NCBI GenBank assembly: GCA_964522165.1
Contig: CAZFVV010000075.1
Coordinates: 1 to 24,096, forward strand
Source of the DNA: JABWBP01 sp964522165
GTDB taxonomy: Bacteria > Calditrichota > Calditrichia > RBG-13-44-9 > J075
Reading direction: 5' to 3'
Length of the DNA stretch: 24,096 nt
The position numbers were made by a program, and so were the translations under genes. Shown one piece after another: positions 15,150 through 23,665 of this stretch. The stretch's first letter is position 1. The number at the start of each line of letters is the position of its first letter. Under the pieces are notes generated by a model. It was not told the origin of the DNA and made no database searches. It saw only the letters and a program-made list of their open reading frames with translations.

Positions 15150-16114
15150 CTGCGTTTTACTCTGATTTCTGATTTTATTCTCTTATTCCACCCTCGGCGA
15201 AACATCAAAGTCCCACTACGATTAAAACCTGCTACTTCAATTTCGTCACCAATATTAAAATTCCCTGTAATGATATCCCCTTTAATACGCACTAGATGTT
15301 CTTGACCTGATTGGTCCCTCAATCGAATATCTCGAACTGAGAGCATTTCTTTCTGTCCAAACAAATGTTTTGTAAATAAAAAACTAATTGCATGACTGAA
15401 AATACTTGAAAGAAAACCAGAACCATGTCCTCGTCTTGAGGGGAAAATAAAGGAGAGTATGGTTGAGGCAACCAATAGCCCAAGGATTATACCGATTACA
15501 ATAGGGCCCAAAATGATTATAGCAATAATGAATAGGATTATCTTTCCAAAAAGGAAGCCCCAGCTAAAGTCAGGGGGGGCCATATATATGGGATCGACTT
15601 GAACTACTGTTCCATTAATAACAGTCCACCAGAACAAATTCCAAATGGGTGGCTTAGGATTGTTTTCTATAGAAATATCAGGGATAGATTTTTGAAATTC
15701 GTTTGAATAAGAAGCTTGGGAAGAACTTTCTGAAGTTGGAAATAGTTTTTGAGTAGAAGTTGTATTTTGATTAAAGTAATTCTTCTTCTGTTGATGTGAA
15801 AGCCATTCATCATATGAGATTCGTTTCTCTGGATCGAGCAATATTAATTCTGCTTCCGAAAGATATTGGAGCATTCGTTCCGCTTCATGGCGCTGCTCAA
15901 TTCTTGGCGAATTGTTTGCACGGTGTCCCCAATAACGAATTGCTTCCCGTAGTCGCTGTTTAATCTCGTTGGATGAGGAGTTGAATGAAAGTTCAAAAAG
16001 TTCATAATAATTGATATCCGTTTTCACCTTTAGCGGTTTTGATAAAGTATTACCACAGGCAGGACAATATGGGGCTTCAAAATTAATACTGAGTCCGCAT
16101 CGACTGCATATCAT
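15146..16114 (-). CDS. Zinc ribbon, HPD-less J-like, membrane protein
   Basis: 322 residues. The N-terminal zinc ribbon has Cys 3, 6, 17 and 20 (CSRC...CPAC). A J-like domain follows (36-102: NYYELFELSF... to LLDPEKRISYDEWL). Where DnaJ has the HPD that triggers Hsp70 ATPase, this protein reads RYWGHRAN. Next come a low-complexity Ser/Gln/Asn linker, one or two membrane helices (about 188-224), and a C-terminal beta-rich segment (257-320, RDIRLRDQSGQ... GDIITGNFNIGDEIEV) that looks OB- or SH3-like. ATG with AGGA eight bases upstream. It overlaps the HerA gene by four bases and is therefore the closest partner of that ATPase, possibly tethering it to the membrane. The domain calls are from pattern only. 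Confidence 0.85.
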   Translation of the reverse strand: MICSRCGLSINFEAPYCPACGNTLSKPLKVKTDINYYELFELSFNSSSNEIKQRLREAIRYWGHRANNSPRIEQRHEAERMLQYLSEAELILLDPEKRISYDEWLSHQQKKNYFNQNTTSTQKLFPTSESSSQASYSNEFQKSIPDISIENNPKPPIWNLFWWTVINGTVVQVDPIYMAPPDFSWGFLFGKIILFIIAIIILGPIVIGIILGLLVASTILSFIFPSRRGHGSGFLSSIFSHAISFLFTKHLFGQKEMLSVRDIRLRDQSGQEHLVRIKGDIITGNFNIGDEIEVAGFNRSGTLMFRRGWNKRIKSEIRVKRR

Positions 16115-16133
16115 ACAGAATATCCTGTAGTGT

Positions 16134-16973
16134 TCATTTAGTTTCGATTTCTACTTTACCTTCAATTATATCATTAATCCATGGTCCCTTTATGAAGGTT
16201 CTTACATTACCACTATCAGGATTTCTAGCGGGGTTACATTCCCATTCAAAGAGTACTAACTCTCCTTTTTTTGCAGTGCAAAGCTTTAAATCCTTTGTAG
16301 CTTCATATTTTTTATGAATAACTTCTTCTACAAGGCAATCCATTCCCTTTAAAAAAAAGGTGGCTCGTTTAAAAAGCACTGTTCCTTGCCTGGCTTGTGT
16401 TTTTCGTCCTCTATTGAAGGCAATAATTTCAATTGCTCGGGCGATGCTATCGGCATCAATTACTAATTCTTCTGTTCCTGTACCAATAGCCTGTCTTTCT
16501 GCGCGTTGCTTTCTTATTTCTTCTCCATCGGGACCCATAAGAAGTTTATAAGCTGTCTTAAGCTCTTCAAGAAAAGCCTCTGCCTGGTGGCGCATTTCTA
16601 TATTTTCTGAGGTTGCCTGTCGTGTATAGATTCTTTCTTTTTCTTTAATTGCATCCTGAATATCTTTCCCAGAGGCATTTGGCGAGAGCTTTAATAAACG
16701 CAGGAAATAATCATATTCTTTGCCGGACGTATCTTGTTCTCCAAATTTTTTCCGCCTAAGTTTGCCTTCAGGCCCCAAAAGAATCTTACGCGCTTTATCC
16801 AGAGTTTTGAGCATTTGTTCGGCTTTTTGGCGGTCTTCTAATCTACCTGCTTGAGTTGCTTTTCTACTATATTCCCTTTGAAGTTTATTAAGAGAGCCCT
16901 TAATATCTTCTTCAGAAGCAGTTGGTTGGAGATTTAATAATTGTAAATAGTCATCGTATGTATCATGCCCCAT
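16134..16973 (-). CDS. Tandem HPD-less J-like domain protein
   Basis: 279 residues with two J-like repeats, at about 5-75 (YDDYLQLLNLQPTASEEDI... ILLGPEGKLR) and 85-158 (YDYFLRLLKLSPNASGKDI... LLMGPDGEEI). The helix pattern and the terminal LxGPEG match J domains, but the HPD tripeptide is replaced by YSRKAT and YTRQAT. Both keep a derived R-x-A-T...R-[QH]-x-A-E pattern that also occurs in the J-like domain of the next gene. The C-terminal 115 residues (LVIDADSIARAIEIIAFNRG... FIKGPWINDIIEGKV) are unrecognised. Start: ATG at 16973 with AAGGAGGA about 11 bases upstream. It ends 19 bases before the next gene. It probably binds the operon's Hsp70s or HerA as a scaffold and is unlikely to be a classical stimulating co-chaperone. 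Confidence 0.85.
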   Translation of the reverse strand: MGHDTYDDYLQLLNLQPTASEEDIKGSLNKLQREYSRKATQAGRLEDRQKAEQMLKTLDKARKILLGPEGKLRRKKFGEQDTSGKEYDYFLRLLKLSPNASGKDIQDAIKEKERIYTRQATSENIEMRHQAEAFLEELKTAYKLLMGPDGEEIRKQRAERQAIGTGTEELVIDADSIARAIEIIAFNRGRKTQARQGTVLFKRATFFLKGMDCLVEEVIHKKYEATKDLKLCTAKKGELVLFEWECNPARNPDSGNVRTFIKGPWINDIIEGKVEIETK

Positions 16974-17013
16974 GCTAAATTAGTTCCTCCTTGGTTTCAA
17001 TTTTTAGGCAGTC

Positions 17014-18753
17014 TTAGCTTCTGCCTCCACTTTTGATGTAGCCCAAATAAGAATCAAGCTTTTTACCGGTAAGAAATAAAAAACCGCTTGATATAAGATA
17101 AAGTAACAACATTGTCCCTGGAAGGCCCAATTGAACGGCGGATGACAAACTATTCTCCGTTACCAAAAGTGCGATTAAACTGCCGATACTAAGAACTGCT
17201 CCAACAACCAGATTGGCGATAAACATCGTTTTGTTTTTAGCCAATAAAGTTGCACCAATATCGCGATAGATTTGATTTGTACTTCTAAATGCAGATTCAA
17301 AGGATTTAATTTTCTTGAAAATCTTAAAAGCAGGGAGAAAACTTATAAAAGGTATGAAAGAAAGAATATAGTTCTTGGAGACTTCCTTTCTTAATTCTTC
17401 GGATTTCTTTTTGGGAACCTCTTTAATCTTTTCAATGTTTTCTTGGAGCGATACAATCAACTTATTCATTTTCTCTATATGTTCTTTAATCCTGCTTCGT
17501 TCATTTTGAAGACGAGTTAGCCCAGCTTGTTTAATTGCAGTCTCTGTTTTTTGAATTGAAAAACGATCTCCATTGGTCATTATCAACATATCAAGCTTTT
17601 CTTCCTCTAATTCTTTGGATAGAAAATCTCTAAATTCTTTCACTTTTGGCCTTATATCTTTTGAATAAAAATCATCAATCACTGATTCATTTAACATTTC
17701 GATTCCAAAGTATCCGGGTAATATTAGATCACTTCCCATCCCTTTTACTTCACTTTTCATTGATTCTAATAGTGTCTCCAAATTTTGATGTGTTTCTGTT
17801 CCTTGCTCTGCGAATGGTTTAGTGGATTCTTCAAGTTGATTCGCTTTTGCAATATGGTTTTCGATTTCTTTAATCCTCTCAGTTATTTTTACGTTGATAT
17901 TTTCAAGTTCAGAAGGGTCAATTACTCTCTCATAATCAAAATCGGTATCAAATTTTTTATTAAAGACATCCTGAAGCTCTCCTATTGAACGATTCATCTC
18001 TTGTTGATCAACTGTTCCAATGGTTTGAGTGATTTGACCATATTGGGTGTCATTCTTCTCCATTAAATATAAATTTCTTCGAAAGAGGTCAGTTATATGG
18101 TTGCGGACATCCTCATTCCCACACAATTGCGCAAAAAGTTGATCTACTTCAGAAATGCGTTCTTTGACCTCTTTGCGAGCTATGTTTCCCTCAATAACAT
18201 CTTCAAAAAAGTGATGAATTTTCATCTCGATAAAACAAACGTCTATTGCAGTCATTAAGTCTTGAGAATTTTGACTACCCGATAACTTGGTAGCAATTTT
18301 GGTACATTTGTCAAGAACCGTTACAATATCTTCCTCAATCGCAGCCAATGCATCTTGTACCAATTCTTGCAATTTTTCATCCCTCTCTGCAAGAGTTTCG
18401 TTATGTTTATCAATCAAATCGTCATGTTTTTCAGCAGCTTTTCTACCTCGCTCAACCCAATCATTATACCTCGCAACAGATTGGGCACTGCTTCTGTCAA
18501 CATAACTAGTTCCAGCATTTGCTCTTTGAATTATTTCTTTTTGAACATCGATTTCATTTTTAAAATTCTTAAGTTTAGTTTCGAAGACTTGCATTTTTTG
18601 TTCAATTTTTTGCATTGCTTTATCATAATGAGGATGCTGGAGGATAAAATTTGGTATTTCCTCCTTTTTAATGGTGGGCACTTCTAGAACAGGCATAGTG
18701 CTGATTTTTTCATAATTGACTAAACCCTGAAGAGCTTCTTGAGTAGTATTCAT
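17014..18753 (-). CDS. Coiled-coil membrane protein of the chaperone operon
   Basis: 579 residues, not recognised. Residues 40-450 are mostly charged helix with long coiled-coil stretches (for example 45-75, 100-135, 285-310 and 415-460). The C-terminus has a hydrophobic stretch at about 461-478 (ILSFIPFISFLPAF) and two clear membrane helices at about 511-531 and 542-562. The soluble part would face one side of the membrane and could hold a large complex in place. A strong AGGAGGAG lies six bases before the ATG, and the gene begins 12 bases after the stop of the second dnaK, so they are probably co-translated. Nothing suggests an enzyme. A role as membrane sensor or anchor for the Hsp70/HerA machinery is inference. 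Confidence 0.8.
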   Translation of the reverse strand: MNTTQEALQGLVNYEKISTMPVLEVPTIKKEEIPNFILQHPHYDKAMQKIEQKMQVFETKLKNFKNEIDVQKEIIQRANAGTSYVDRSSAQSVARYNDWVERGRKAAEKHDDLIDKHNETLAERDEKLQELVQDALAAIEEDIVTVLDKCTKIATKLSGSQNSQDLMTAIDVCFIEMKIHHFFEDVIEGNIARKEVKERISEVDQLFAQLCGNEDVRNHITDLFRRNLYLMEKNDTQYGQITQTIGTVDQQEMNRSIGELQDVFNKKFDTDFDYERVIDPSELENINVKITERIKEIENHIAKANQLEESTKPFAEQGTETHQNLETLLESMKSEVKGMGSDLILPGYFGIEMLNESVIDDFYSKDIRPKVKEFRDFLSKELEEEKLDMLIMTNGDRFSIQKTETAIKQAGLTRLQNERSRIKEHIEKMNKLIVSLQENIEKIKEVPKKKSEELRKEVSKNYILSFIPFISFLPAFKIFKKIKSFESAFRSTNQIYRDIGATLLAKNKTMFIANLVVGAVLSIGSLIALLVTENSLSSAVQLGLPGTMLLLYLISSGFLFLTGKKLDSYLGYIKSGGRS

Positions 18754-18765
18754 TTTTTTCTCCTC

Positions 18766-20289
18766 CTAATTAATGTTTAAGTTGCCCATTTTTTCTCGCA
18801 TGATTTGTATGCTTTCCTCATCTAAATTGGATGTCCGTTCTAAAGGAATCTTACCTAAATTTTTGTTTGCAGTTAAATCGACTACCGTTATTTGTATAAT
18901 TCCGTCGAGATCATACTCAAAAAATACTTCAACGGGCGCTCCCCTGGGGTAAGGAGGAATTTTTAATATCTGATTAGCGATAATTTTGACTGCCGAAGGA
19001 TCTATATCCTCACCTTGAGTAACCTGGATACGTATTTCTGTCTGATTATCTACAATTGTACAATATGTTTCACTTGCTTTACAGGGTATAGGGGTATTCT
19101 TCTTTAATATTATTGAATTATATTCTTTACTCTTCTCATCAACAGCAATAATTCCTAAACTATGGGAAGTCACATCTTCGATTTCTACCAAAGGAAAAAA
19201 TTCTCTCTCGACAATATCACTTTTACCTTCTTTTAACTGAATTAAAGCACCCTGTAAAGATGCCCCTATAGCCACTACCTCGTCAGGATGGACTTCCATA
19301 GAAGGTTTTTTCCCACTAACTTTTTCAATTAATGTCGGTATGGCCTTCATACGAGTAGAGCCACCCACGAGCAAGATTTTATCAATATCTTTCCAATGCA
19401 AGTTAGCATCTTCAAGTACGAATTCCATTATGCTTATAGTTCTATTAAAAAGAGGCGCATTAAAATCCTCGAACTCTTCACGGCTTAAATTTACGGAGAT
19501 ATTCTTACCCCCTGCAGACAGAAATATGCTGGTTTTATCCCTTGTGGAAAGGGTTTTTTTTGCAATTTCAGCCTTGTCTCGTAAATCTTGTTCACATACA
19601 GGTTCATTGAAAAGATCTGGCCCCCCCTGTTTTTTGAATTCTTCATTCAAAAATTTCATAATTTCGTTATCCCAGTCAAATCCACCCAAATTCCTATCTC
19701 CTCCGGTAGCTAACACCTTTATTTCACCTTTTGCTGCCTGCATTATTGTTACGTCAAAGGTACCACCGCCAAGATCATAAACCAAAACGACTTGGGGTTC
19801 TTGAATTTTCTCCAGCCCGTAAGCTAAAGCTGCAGAAGTCGGCTCATTAATAATCCTCAAAACATTCAACCCCGCGATGCGCCCTGCATCATGAGTTGCT
19901 TTACGTGGTGCATCATCAAAATACGCAGGAACGGTAATCACTGCATCGCTTATTGGTTCTCCTAAAAAAGTTTCCGCATCTTCTTTCAATCGCTTAAGAA
20001 TGATTGCTGAAATTTCTTCCGCTGTATATACATCGCCGTTTTCTGTAAAAAATTTCCAAGCAGGATTTCCCATCTGTCTTTTAACATTCGCAACTACGCT
20101 TAAAGGATCGACTACAGCGGAACGCTTGGCTATACTTCCTACTATCGGTGTATTGCCGTCAAAAAGTACAACGGAAGGTGTAATTCGCTCTCCTTCTCGA
20201 TTGGCAATTATTTCTGCTTTTCCATGTTTATTTACATAAGATATAGCGGAAAATGTAGTACCAAGATCAATACCGACAACTTTTCCCAT
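18766..20289 (-). CDS. Lidless Hsp70/DnaK paralog 2
   Basis: 507 residues. The nucleotide-binding domain is intact: GIDLGTTFS (6-14), YDLGGGTFDV (171-180) and LLVGGSTRMKAIP (306-318). The interdomain linker region reads EIEDVTSHSLGI, where standard DnaK has LLLDVTPLSLGI. A beta substrate-binding domain follows and the protein stops near residue 507, where E. coli DnaK (638 residues) would begin its helical lid. Without the lid, substrate binding should be fast and weak, so the protein may act as a switch or adaptor more than a folding chaperone. GAGGGG lies about ten bases before the ATG. It follows the zinc-ribbon gene by 16 bases and precedes the membrane coiled-coil gene by 12. It is distinct enough from the other dnaK here to be an old duplicate. 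Confidence 0.95.
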   Translation of the reverse strand: MGKVVGIDLGTTFSAISYVNKHGKAEIIANREGERITPSVVLFDGNTPIVGSIAKRSAVVDPLSVVANVKRQMGNPAWKFFTENGDVYTAEEISAIILKRLKEDAETFLGEPISDAVITVPAYFDDAPRKATHDAGRIAGLNVLRIINEPTSAALAYGLEKIQEPQVVLVYDLGGGTFDVTIMQAAKGEIKVLATGGDRNLGGFDWDNEIMKFLNEEFKKQGGPDLFNEPVCEQDLRDKAEIAKKTLSTRDKTSIFLSAGGKNISVNLSREEFEDFNAPLFNRTISIMEFVLEDANLHWKDIDKILLVGGSTRMKAIPTLIEKVSGKKPSMEVHPDEVVAIGASLQGALIQLKEGKSDIVEREFFPLVEIEDVTSHSLGIIAVDEKSKEYNSIILKKNTPIPCKASETYCTIVDNQTEIRIQVTQGEDIDPSAVKIIANQILKIPPYPRGAPVEVFFEYDLDGIIQITVVDLTANKNLGKIPLERTSNLDEESIQIMREKMGNLNIN

Positions 20290-20305
20290 ATTAAGTTTCC
20301 CCTCT

Positions 20306-20761
20306 TTAAGTATTCACTCTCAGCGATTTTCTAAAACAAATAATAGCATAGTCTTGATAATAAGTTTTTGCACCGAATAATGAGGCGATGCACCCTGGTT
20401 CAGATGCGACGCCAATGGTATCTATTCTATAAAATTCCCACCCATCTTTAGTATATTGATCTACAGTTTCTTGTATATAATCAGCAGCAGCATAATCGCC
20501 GGACGTTCTTTTTACAGAAATTGCTTGTGGAATTTGTACAAATTTATACTCGTAAGGAACAGTGTTTGATATATCTCTATGCTCAATCTGCTTTTGAAGA
20601 AAATCATGTTTATCTGCCTTTTCTTTATTGGAGCTTTTTTCTGTTTGAACTTTTTTGCTTACTTTATCTCCTGATTTGGTTTCATCGCTTTTTGCCCCGC
20701 ATTTCCAACAGGTATCAAATTGGTCTTCATGTTCTTCCCCACAATTATAACACTTCCACAT
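20306..20761 (-). CDS. Zinc ribbon protein with DUF4177-like C-terminus
   Basis: 151 residues from the ATG at 20761, which has GAGG eight bases upstream. An in-frame TTG seven codons earlier is less likely. The protein opens with a zinc ribbon, CYNCGEEHEDQFDTCWKCG, followed by a Lys/Ser/Glu-rich linker (about 30-65). It ends in a small alpha-beta domain (YEYKFVQIPQAISV... DGWEFYRIDTIGV... YAIICFRK) that resembles DUF4177-type domains. It lies between the two dnaK genes, 61 bases after one and 16 before the other. It may be an adaptor linking the two Hsp70s to a target. I cannot assign an activity. Confidence 0.8.
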   Translation of the reverse strand: MWKCYNCGEEHEDQFDTCWKCGAKSDETKSGDKVSKKVQTEKSSNKEKADKHDFLQKQIEHRDISNTVPYEYKFVQIPQAISVKRTSGDYAAADYIQETVDQYTKDGWEFYRIDTIGVASEPGCIASLFGAKTYYQDYAIICFRKSLRVNT

Positions 20762-20822
20762 ACCCTTATCCTCACAACCCAAAAGTTATATTGAGAATTG
20801 CACAACTCTTGATTTCATTATT

Positions 20823-22367
20823 CTACAACTCAATCTGATTAAGTTCTTCACGCTTTTCGTCAATAATTTCTGATGACAAGGCGCCCGCCTTCTGCATAAC
20901 AACTTCCCGGGTCATTTGTCCGCTTTTGTGTTCTGTCGCCACAACTTCAATCACACCATCGGCATTATACCGAAGCGCGACCTCAATCACCAGTTCGCCA
21001 GCTTTATGGGGCGGTAAATTTTTTAAATTTACTTTTCCAATTAATTGAACTTCCGGGGAATTTGGATCATCATTCTCTCCCTGCAAAACTTCAATCTCAA
21101 CTCGATTTTGATTATCTTCATTTGTCGTATAAGTACGAATTTTTTCGCAAGGAATTTGCGTAAATCGAGGAATGATAATGCTATTAATATATCTCTTGCG
21201 ATCAGATGATAGCGCTTTGACTCCAAGACTATGAGAAGCAACATCATGGACAACTATATCTGCTCCACCTTCCAGTATAGGTACTGATTCTTGTCCCTCT
21301 ATTTTTCTGGCAATTAAGTTTGCCTGAATCGCCGCTCCCATAGCTACACATTCATCAGGATTCATATCCCTTGCTACATCCTTTCCGGTAACTCTTTTTA
21401 TCATCTCTCTTACCGCGGGAATACGACTGGAACCACCAGCTAATAAAATTGTGTCAATTTGATTCCAATTCATACTGGCAGCCTGGATGACGCAATCCAT
21501 GCAATCTTCAGTTTGTTGAATCAAATCCTCAATGATTTCATTAAAAAATTCTCTGTCAATATCTATTCGTAATGTTTTTTCTCCTGCTGCTAAAGCGATG
21601 GCTATATTATCTCTGAAGGATAAGTCTTTCTTTGCAATCTCGGCTTTATCCCACAAATCCTGATGAGTATAAGATTCCACTCGTAAATCGATCCCGTGCT
21701 CTCGTTGAAATTGTTCGGCAAAGTATTCTACTAAACGACCATCAATGTCTTTACCACCTAATTTAGCATCACCATCAGTTACGATGATATTAAACTCTTG
21801 GCCTCTCGTCGCCATAATTGTAACATCGAAAGTTCCCCCACCGAAGTCATATACAAGTATTACTTGGTCGTCTTGTACTTTATCAAGACCATAAGCTAAA
21901 GCCGCAGCTGTTGGTTCGTTAATTATCCGAATCACTTCCAAACCAGAAATTTGCCCTGCTTGTCGCGTCGCTTCTCTTTGAGCATCTTTAAAATATGCAG
22001 GAACACTGATCACAGCTTTGGAAACCTCTCTCCCTAAAAATGCTTCGGCGTCATTTTTTAGTTTTTTTATAATAATCGCAGAAAGGTCTTCTGGAAAGTA
22101 ATCTTTCCCATCGATATTAAACCGATACGAAGGATTCCCCATTTCCCGTTTTATCCAACGAACAGTTCGACGTGGATTAATTATTGCTTGGTTACGAGCT
22201 TCTTTTCCGACAATTGGTGATCCACTCTCATCAAAAAATATGACGGATGGAGTTGTTCGATCACCTTCTCGATTTGGAATTATCTCGGGTTTTCCGTGTT
22301 GGTTGATAAAGGCAATCCCTGAGAATGTCGTTCCCAAGTCTATTCCGACAATAACTTCTTCGTTCAC
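20823..22367 (-). CDS. Lidless Hsp70/DnaK paralog 1
   Basis: 514 residues with a GTG start, supported by AAAGGA nine bases upstream. The ATPase domain is complete: VGIDLGTTFS (7-16), INEPTAAALAYG (149-160), VYDFGGGTFDV (172-182) and LLAGGSSRIPAV (308-319). The linker region is IVVHDVASHSLGV, again with SHSLG in place of PLSLG. The chain ends after the beta substrate-binding domain and lacks the helical lid of full-length DnaK. Next to it upstream are a 50-residue zinc-ribbon gene and a grpE-like gene, so nucleotide exchange is supplied within the operon. The chromosomal dnaK is presumably elsewhere. The pairing with a second lidless Hsp70 suggests the two work together or on different partners. 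Confidence 0.95.
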   Translation of the reverse strand: MNEEVIVGIDLGTTFSGIAFINQHGKPEIIPNREGDRTTPSVIFFDESGSPIVGKEARNQAIINPRRTVRWIKREMGNPSYRFNIDGKDYFPEDLSAIIIKKLKNDAEAFLGREVSKAVISVPAYFKDAQREATRQAGQISGLEVIRIINEPTAAALAYGLDKVQDDQVILVYDFGGGTFDVTIMATRGQEFNIIVTDGDAKLGGKDIDGRLVEYFAEQFQREHGIDLRVESYTHQDLWDKAEIAKKDLSFRDNIAIALAAGEKTLRIDIDREFFNEIIEDLIQQTEDCMDCVIQAASMNWNQIDTILLAGGSSRIPAVREMIKRVTGKDVARDMNPDECVAMGAAIQANLIARKIEGQESVPILEGGADIVVHDVASHSLGVKALSSDRKRYINSIIIPRFTQIPCEKIRTYTTNEDNQNRVEIEVLQGENDDPNSPEVQLIGKVNLKNLPPHKAGELVIEVALRYNADGVIEVVATEHKSGQMTREVVMQKAGALSSEIIDEKREELNQIEL

Positions 22368-22394
22368 TCTCGCTTATCCTTTCTTACATTCACA

Positions 22395-22547
22395 CTATTT
22401 TTGCATATATCCTTTATTGCAACCAGGACATTTTTTACCCTTATGACCATGATCACTACACCACCAACGGCCACAATGATTACATTGGTAGAAAATTTTA
22501 CCAGATTTCTCTGTTTTCCCACAAGATGCACATTGAAGACTTGCCAT
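22395..22547 (-). CDS. 50-residue zinc-ribbon protein
   Basis: A short frame easily missed: it starts MASLQCASCGK, continues FYQCNHCGRWWCSDHGHKG and ends KCPGCNKGYMQK. The cysteine pairs CxxC (6, 9), CxxC (22, 25) and CxxC (40, 43), plus C30, H33 and H35, can make two zinc sites, like small treble-clef or AN1/ribbon fingers. GAGAG precedes the ATG at 22547. It sits 19 bases after the grpE-like gene and 27 bases before the first dnaK, so it is an integral member of the operon. A DNA-, RNA- or protein-binding role is possible, and none can be chosen from sequence. Confidence 0.8.
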   Translation of the reverse strand: MASLQCASCGKTEKSGKIFYQCNHCGRWWCSDHGHKGKKCPGCNKGYMQK

Positions 22548-22566
22548 AGTTTATCTCTCTTTTATT

Positions 22567-23232
22567 TTAGGATTGAGGATCATAATGATATTTGAATTTC
22601 TTTACGATGACTTCTTCTGCACGAAGAACTTGCTCTCGAAACCTAAATCCAGCACGAACAATTTTAGCAACCTGGTTGTCTTCTTCTTCAATGGATGTTG
22701 GTTGTGTACTTATGGCTCGTTGAATGGCAGGATTAAAAGATTGCGAATGCTCAATCATTTCGACTCCCTGGCGATGAAGTATCTCAAGGATTTCTTCGCT
22801 TAATGTTTTTAGCAGCGAAGTAAAATGCGATTTTTCATCTGTTGAAGAATCCATGTCTAAACGCATATTCTCGATTCGATCATAAAAAAGGATTAAGTCT
22901 GTAAAAAGAGGACGATTGCGCTCGAAGATGGAATTTTTCTTATATTCATCTAATTCTACATAGAGACGCTCAAATGCTTCTTCTTTGACTTCGTCATATT
23001 TAAAACGACTTTCGATTAAATTTTTTAGAGAGGATGTCTCATTAGATAAATATAAAATCACATCTAAAATTTGTTGAAAAGCACTTTCATTCTCGTTAAC
23101 TAAGGAGCTTGGGCCTAAATCTTCTGAAGCCTCAGCTAATTGAGTGGCAGATGGGTTTGAGTCCAAATTATTTTCATCAGATTCTAACGGCTCAGATGAT
23201 GGACAATCATCATATTCTTTTTCATCTTTCAT
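22567..23232 (-). CDS. GrpE-like nucleotide exchange factor
   Basis: 221 residues. An acidic low-complexity N-terminus (1-50) is followed by long helices (about 60-150: FERLYVELDEYKKN... LFTDLILFYDRIENM) and a C-terminal beta-wing with GVEMIEHSQSFNPAIQRAIS and AKIVRAGFRFREQVLRAEEVIV, the order and spacing of GrpE. GrpE opens the nucleotide-binding cleft of Hsp70 to release ADP. It is divergent from housekeeping GrpE and is the first gene of the tight operon, preceded by AAGG seven bases before the ATG. Its presence argues that the Hsp70s downstream cycle nucleotide and are not inactive relics. Confidence 0.85.
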   Translation of the reverse strand: MKDEKEYDDCPSSEPLESDENNLDSNPSATQLAEASEDLGPSSLVNENESAFQQILDVILYLSNETSSLKNLIESRFKYDEVKEEAFERLYVELDEYKKNSIFERNRPLFTDLILFYDRIENMRLDMDSSTDEKSHFTSLLKTLSEEILEILHRQGVEMIEHSQSFNPAIQRAISTQPTSIEEEDNQVAKIVRAGFRFREQVLRAEEVIVKKFKYHYDPQS

Positions 23233-23665
23233 TTAAATACCTTATTACTTAAAGAATTTTTCTAAATATTTTTGTTACAAATGACAATAGACCTTATGCA
23301 TAGATAAGTTATTGTTTTATATGATCTAAAATTTTCCCCTCATGAAAGGGTTCCTTGATTTTTTTAAATTCTGTGCAATTTTTCGTGACAAAAACAATGA
23401 AAATCCACAAACAAGCGGTAGAAATCGAAATTTTGCCTTTAATTTGAAATACTCAGTTTATCGGCAATTTGGATAATTCATTTATATACAGTCACTTAAT
23501 TAGGAATAAGGTCTAATATTTTAGCCTTCAATGATCGAAAAACCACAAAAAAGATCAATTTTCAATTATCTATATTAAATCTTGTAATCACATTAGAAAT
23601 TGATCTTAATTTATCCTTTAGAAGCCATTTTATCAATGGATAAAATAAAATTTTTCCCAATTTTC
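23233..23665. other. AT-rich intergenic region upstream of the chaperone operon
   Basis: 433 bases without a credible gene on either strand. The promoter of the grpE-led operon should be here, but I could not find a hexamer pair I trust. The only clear structure is the inverted repeat listed separately. Confidence 0.6.
23551..23607. other. 11-bp inverted repeat downstream of the small right-edge gene
   Basis: AAGATCAATTT (23551-23561) is matched perfectly by AAATTGATCTT (23597-23607) across a 35-base AT-rich loop. It lies 59 bases past the stop of the 105-residue gene and about 320 bases before grpE. It could be an operator half-site pair or a weak transcription end. The long loop argues against a classical terminator. 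Confidence 0.35.

Noticed and set aside
20762..20782. Upstream TTG start for the zinc-ribbon/DUF4177-like gene
   Set aside because: The ATG at 20761 has GAGG at good distance and starts just before the zinc ribbon; the TTG would put coding sequence over that Shine-Dalgarno.
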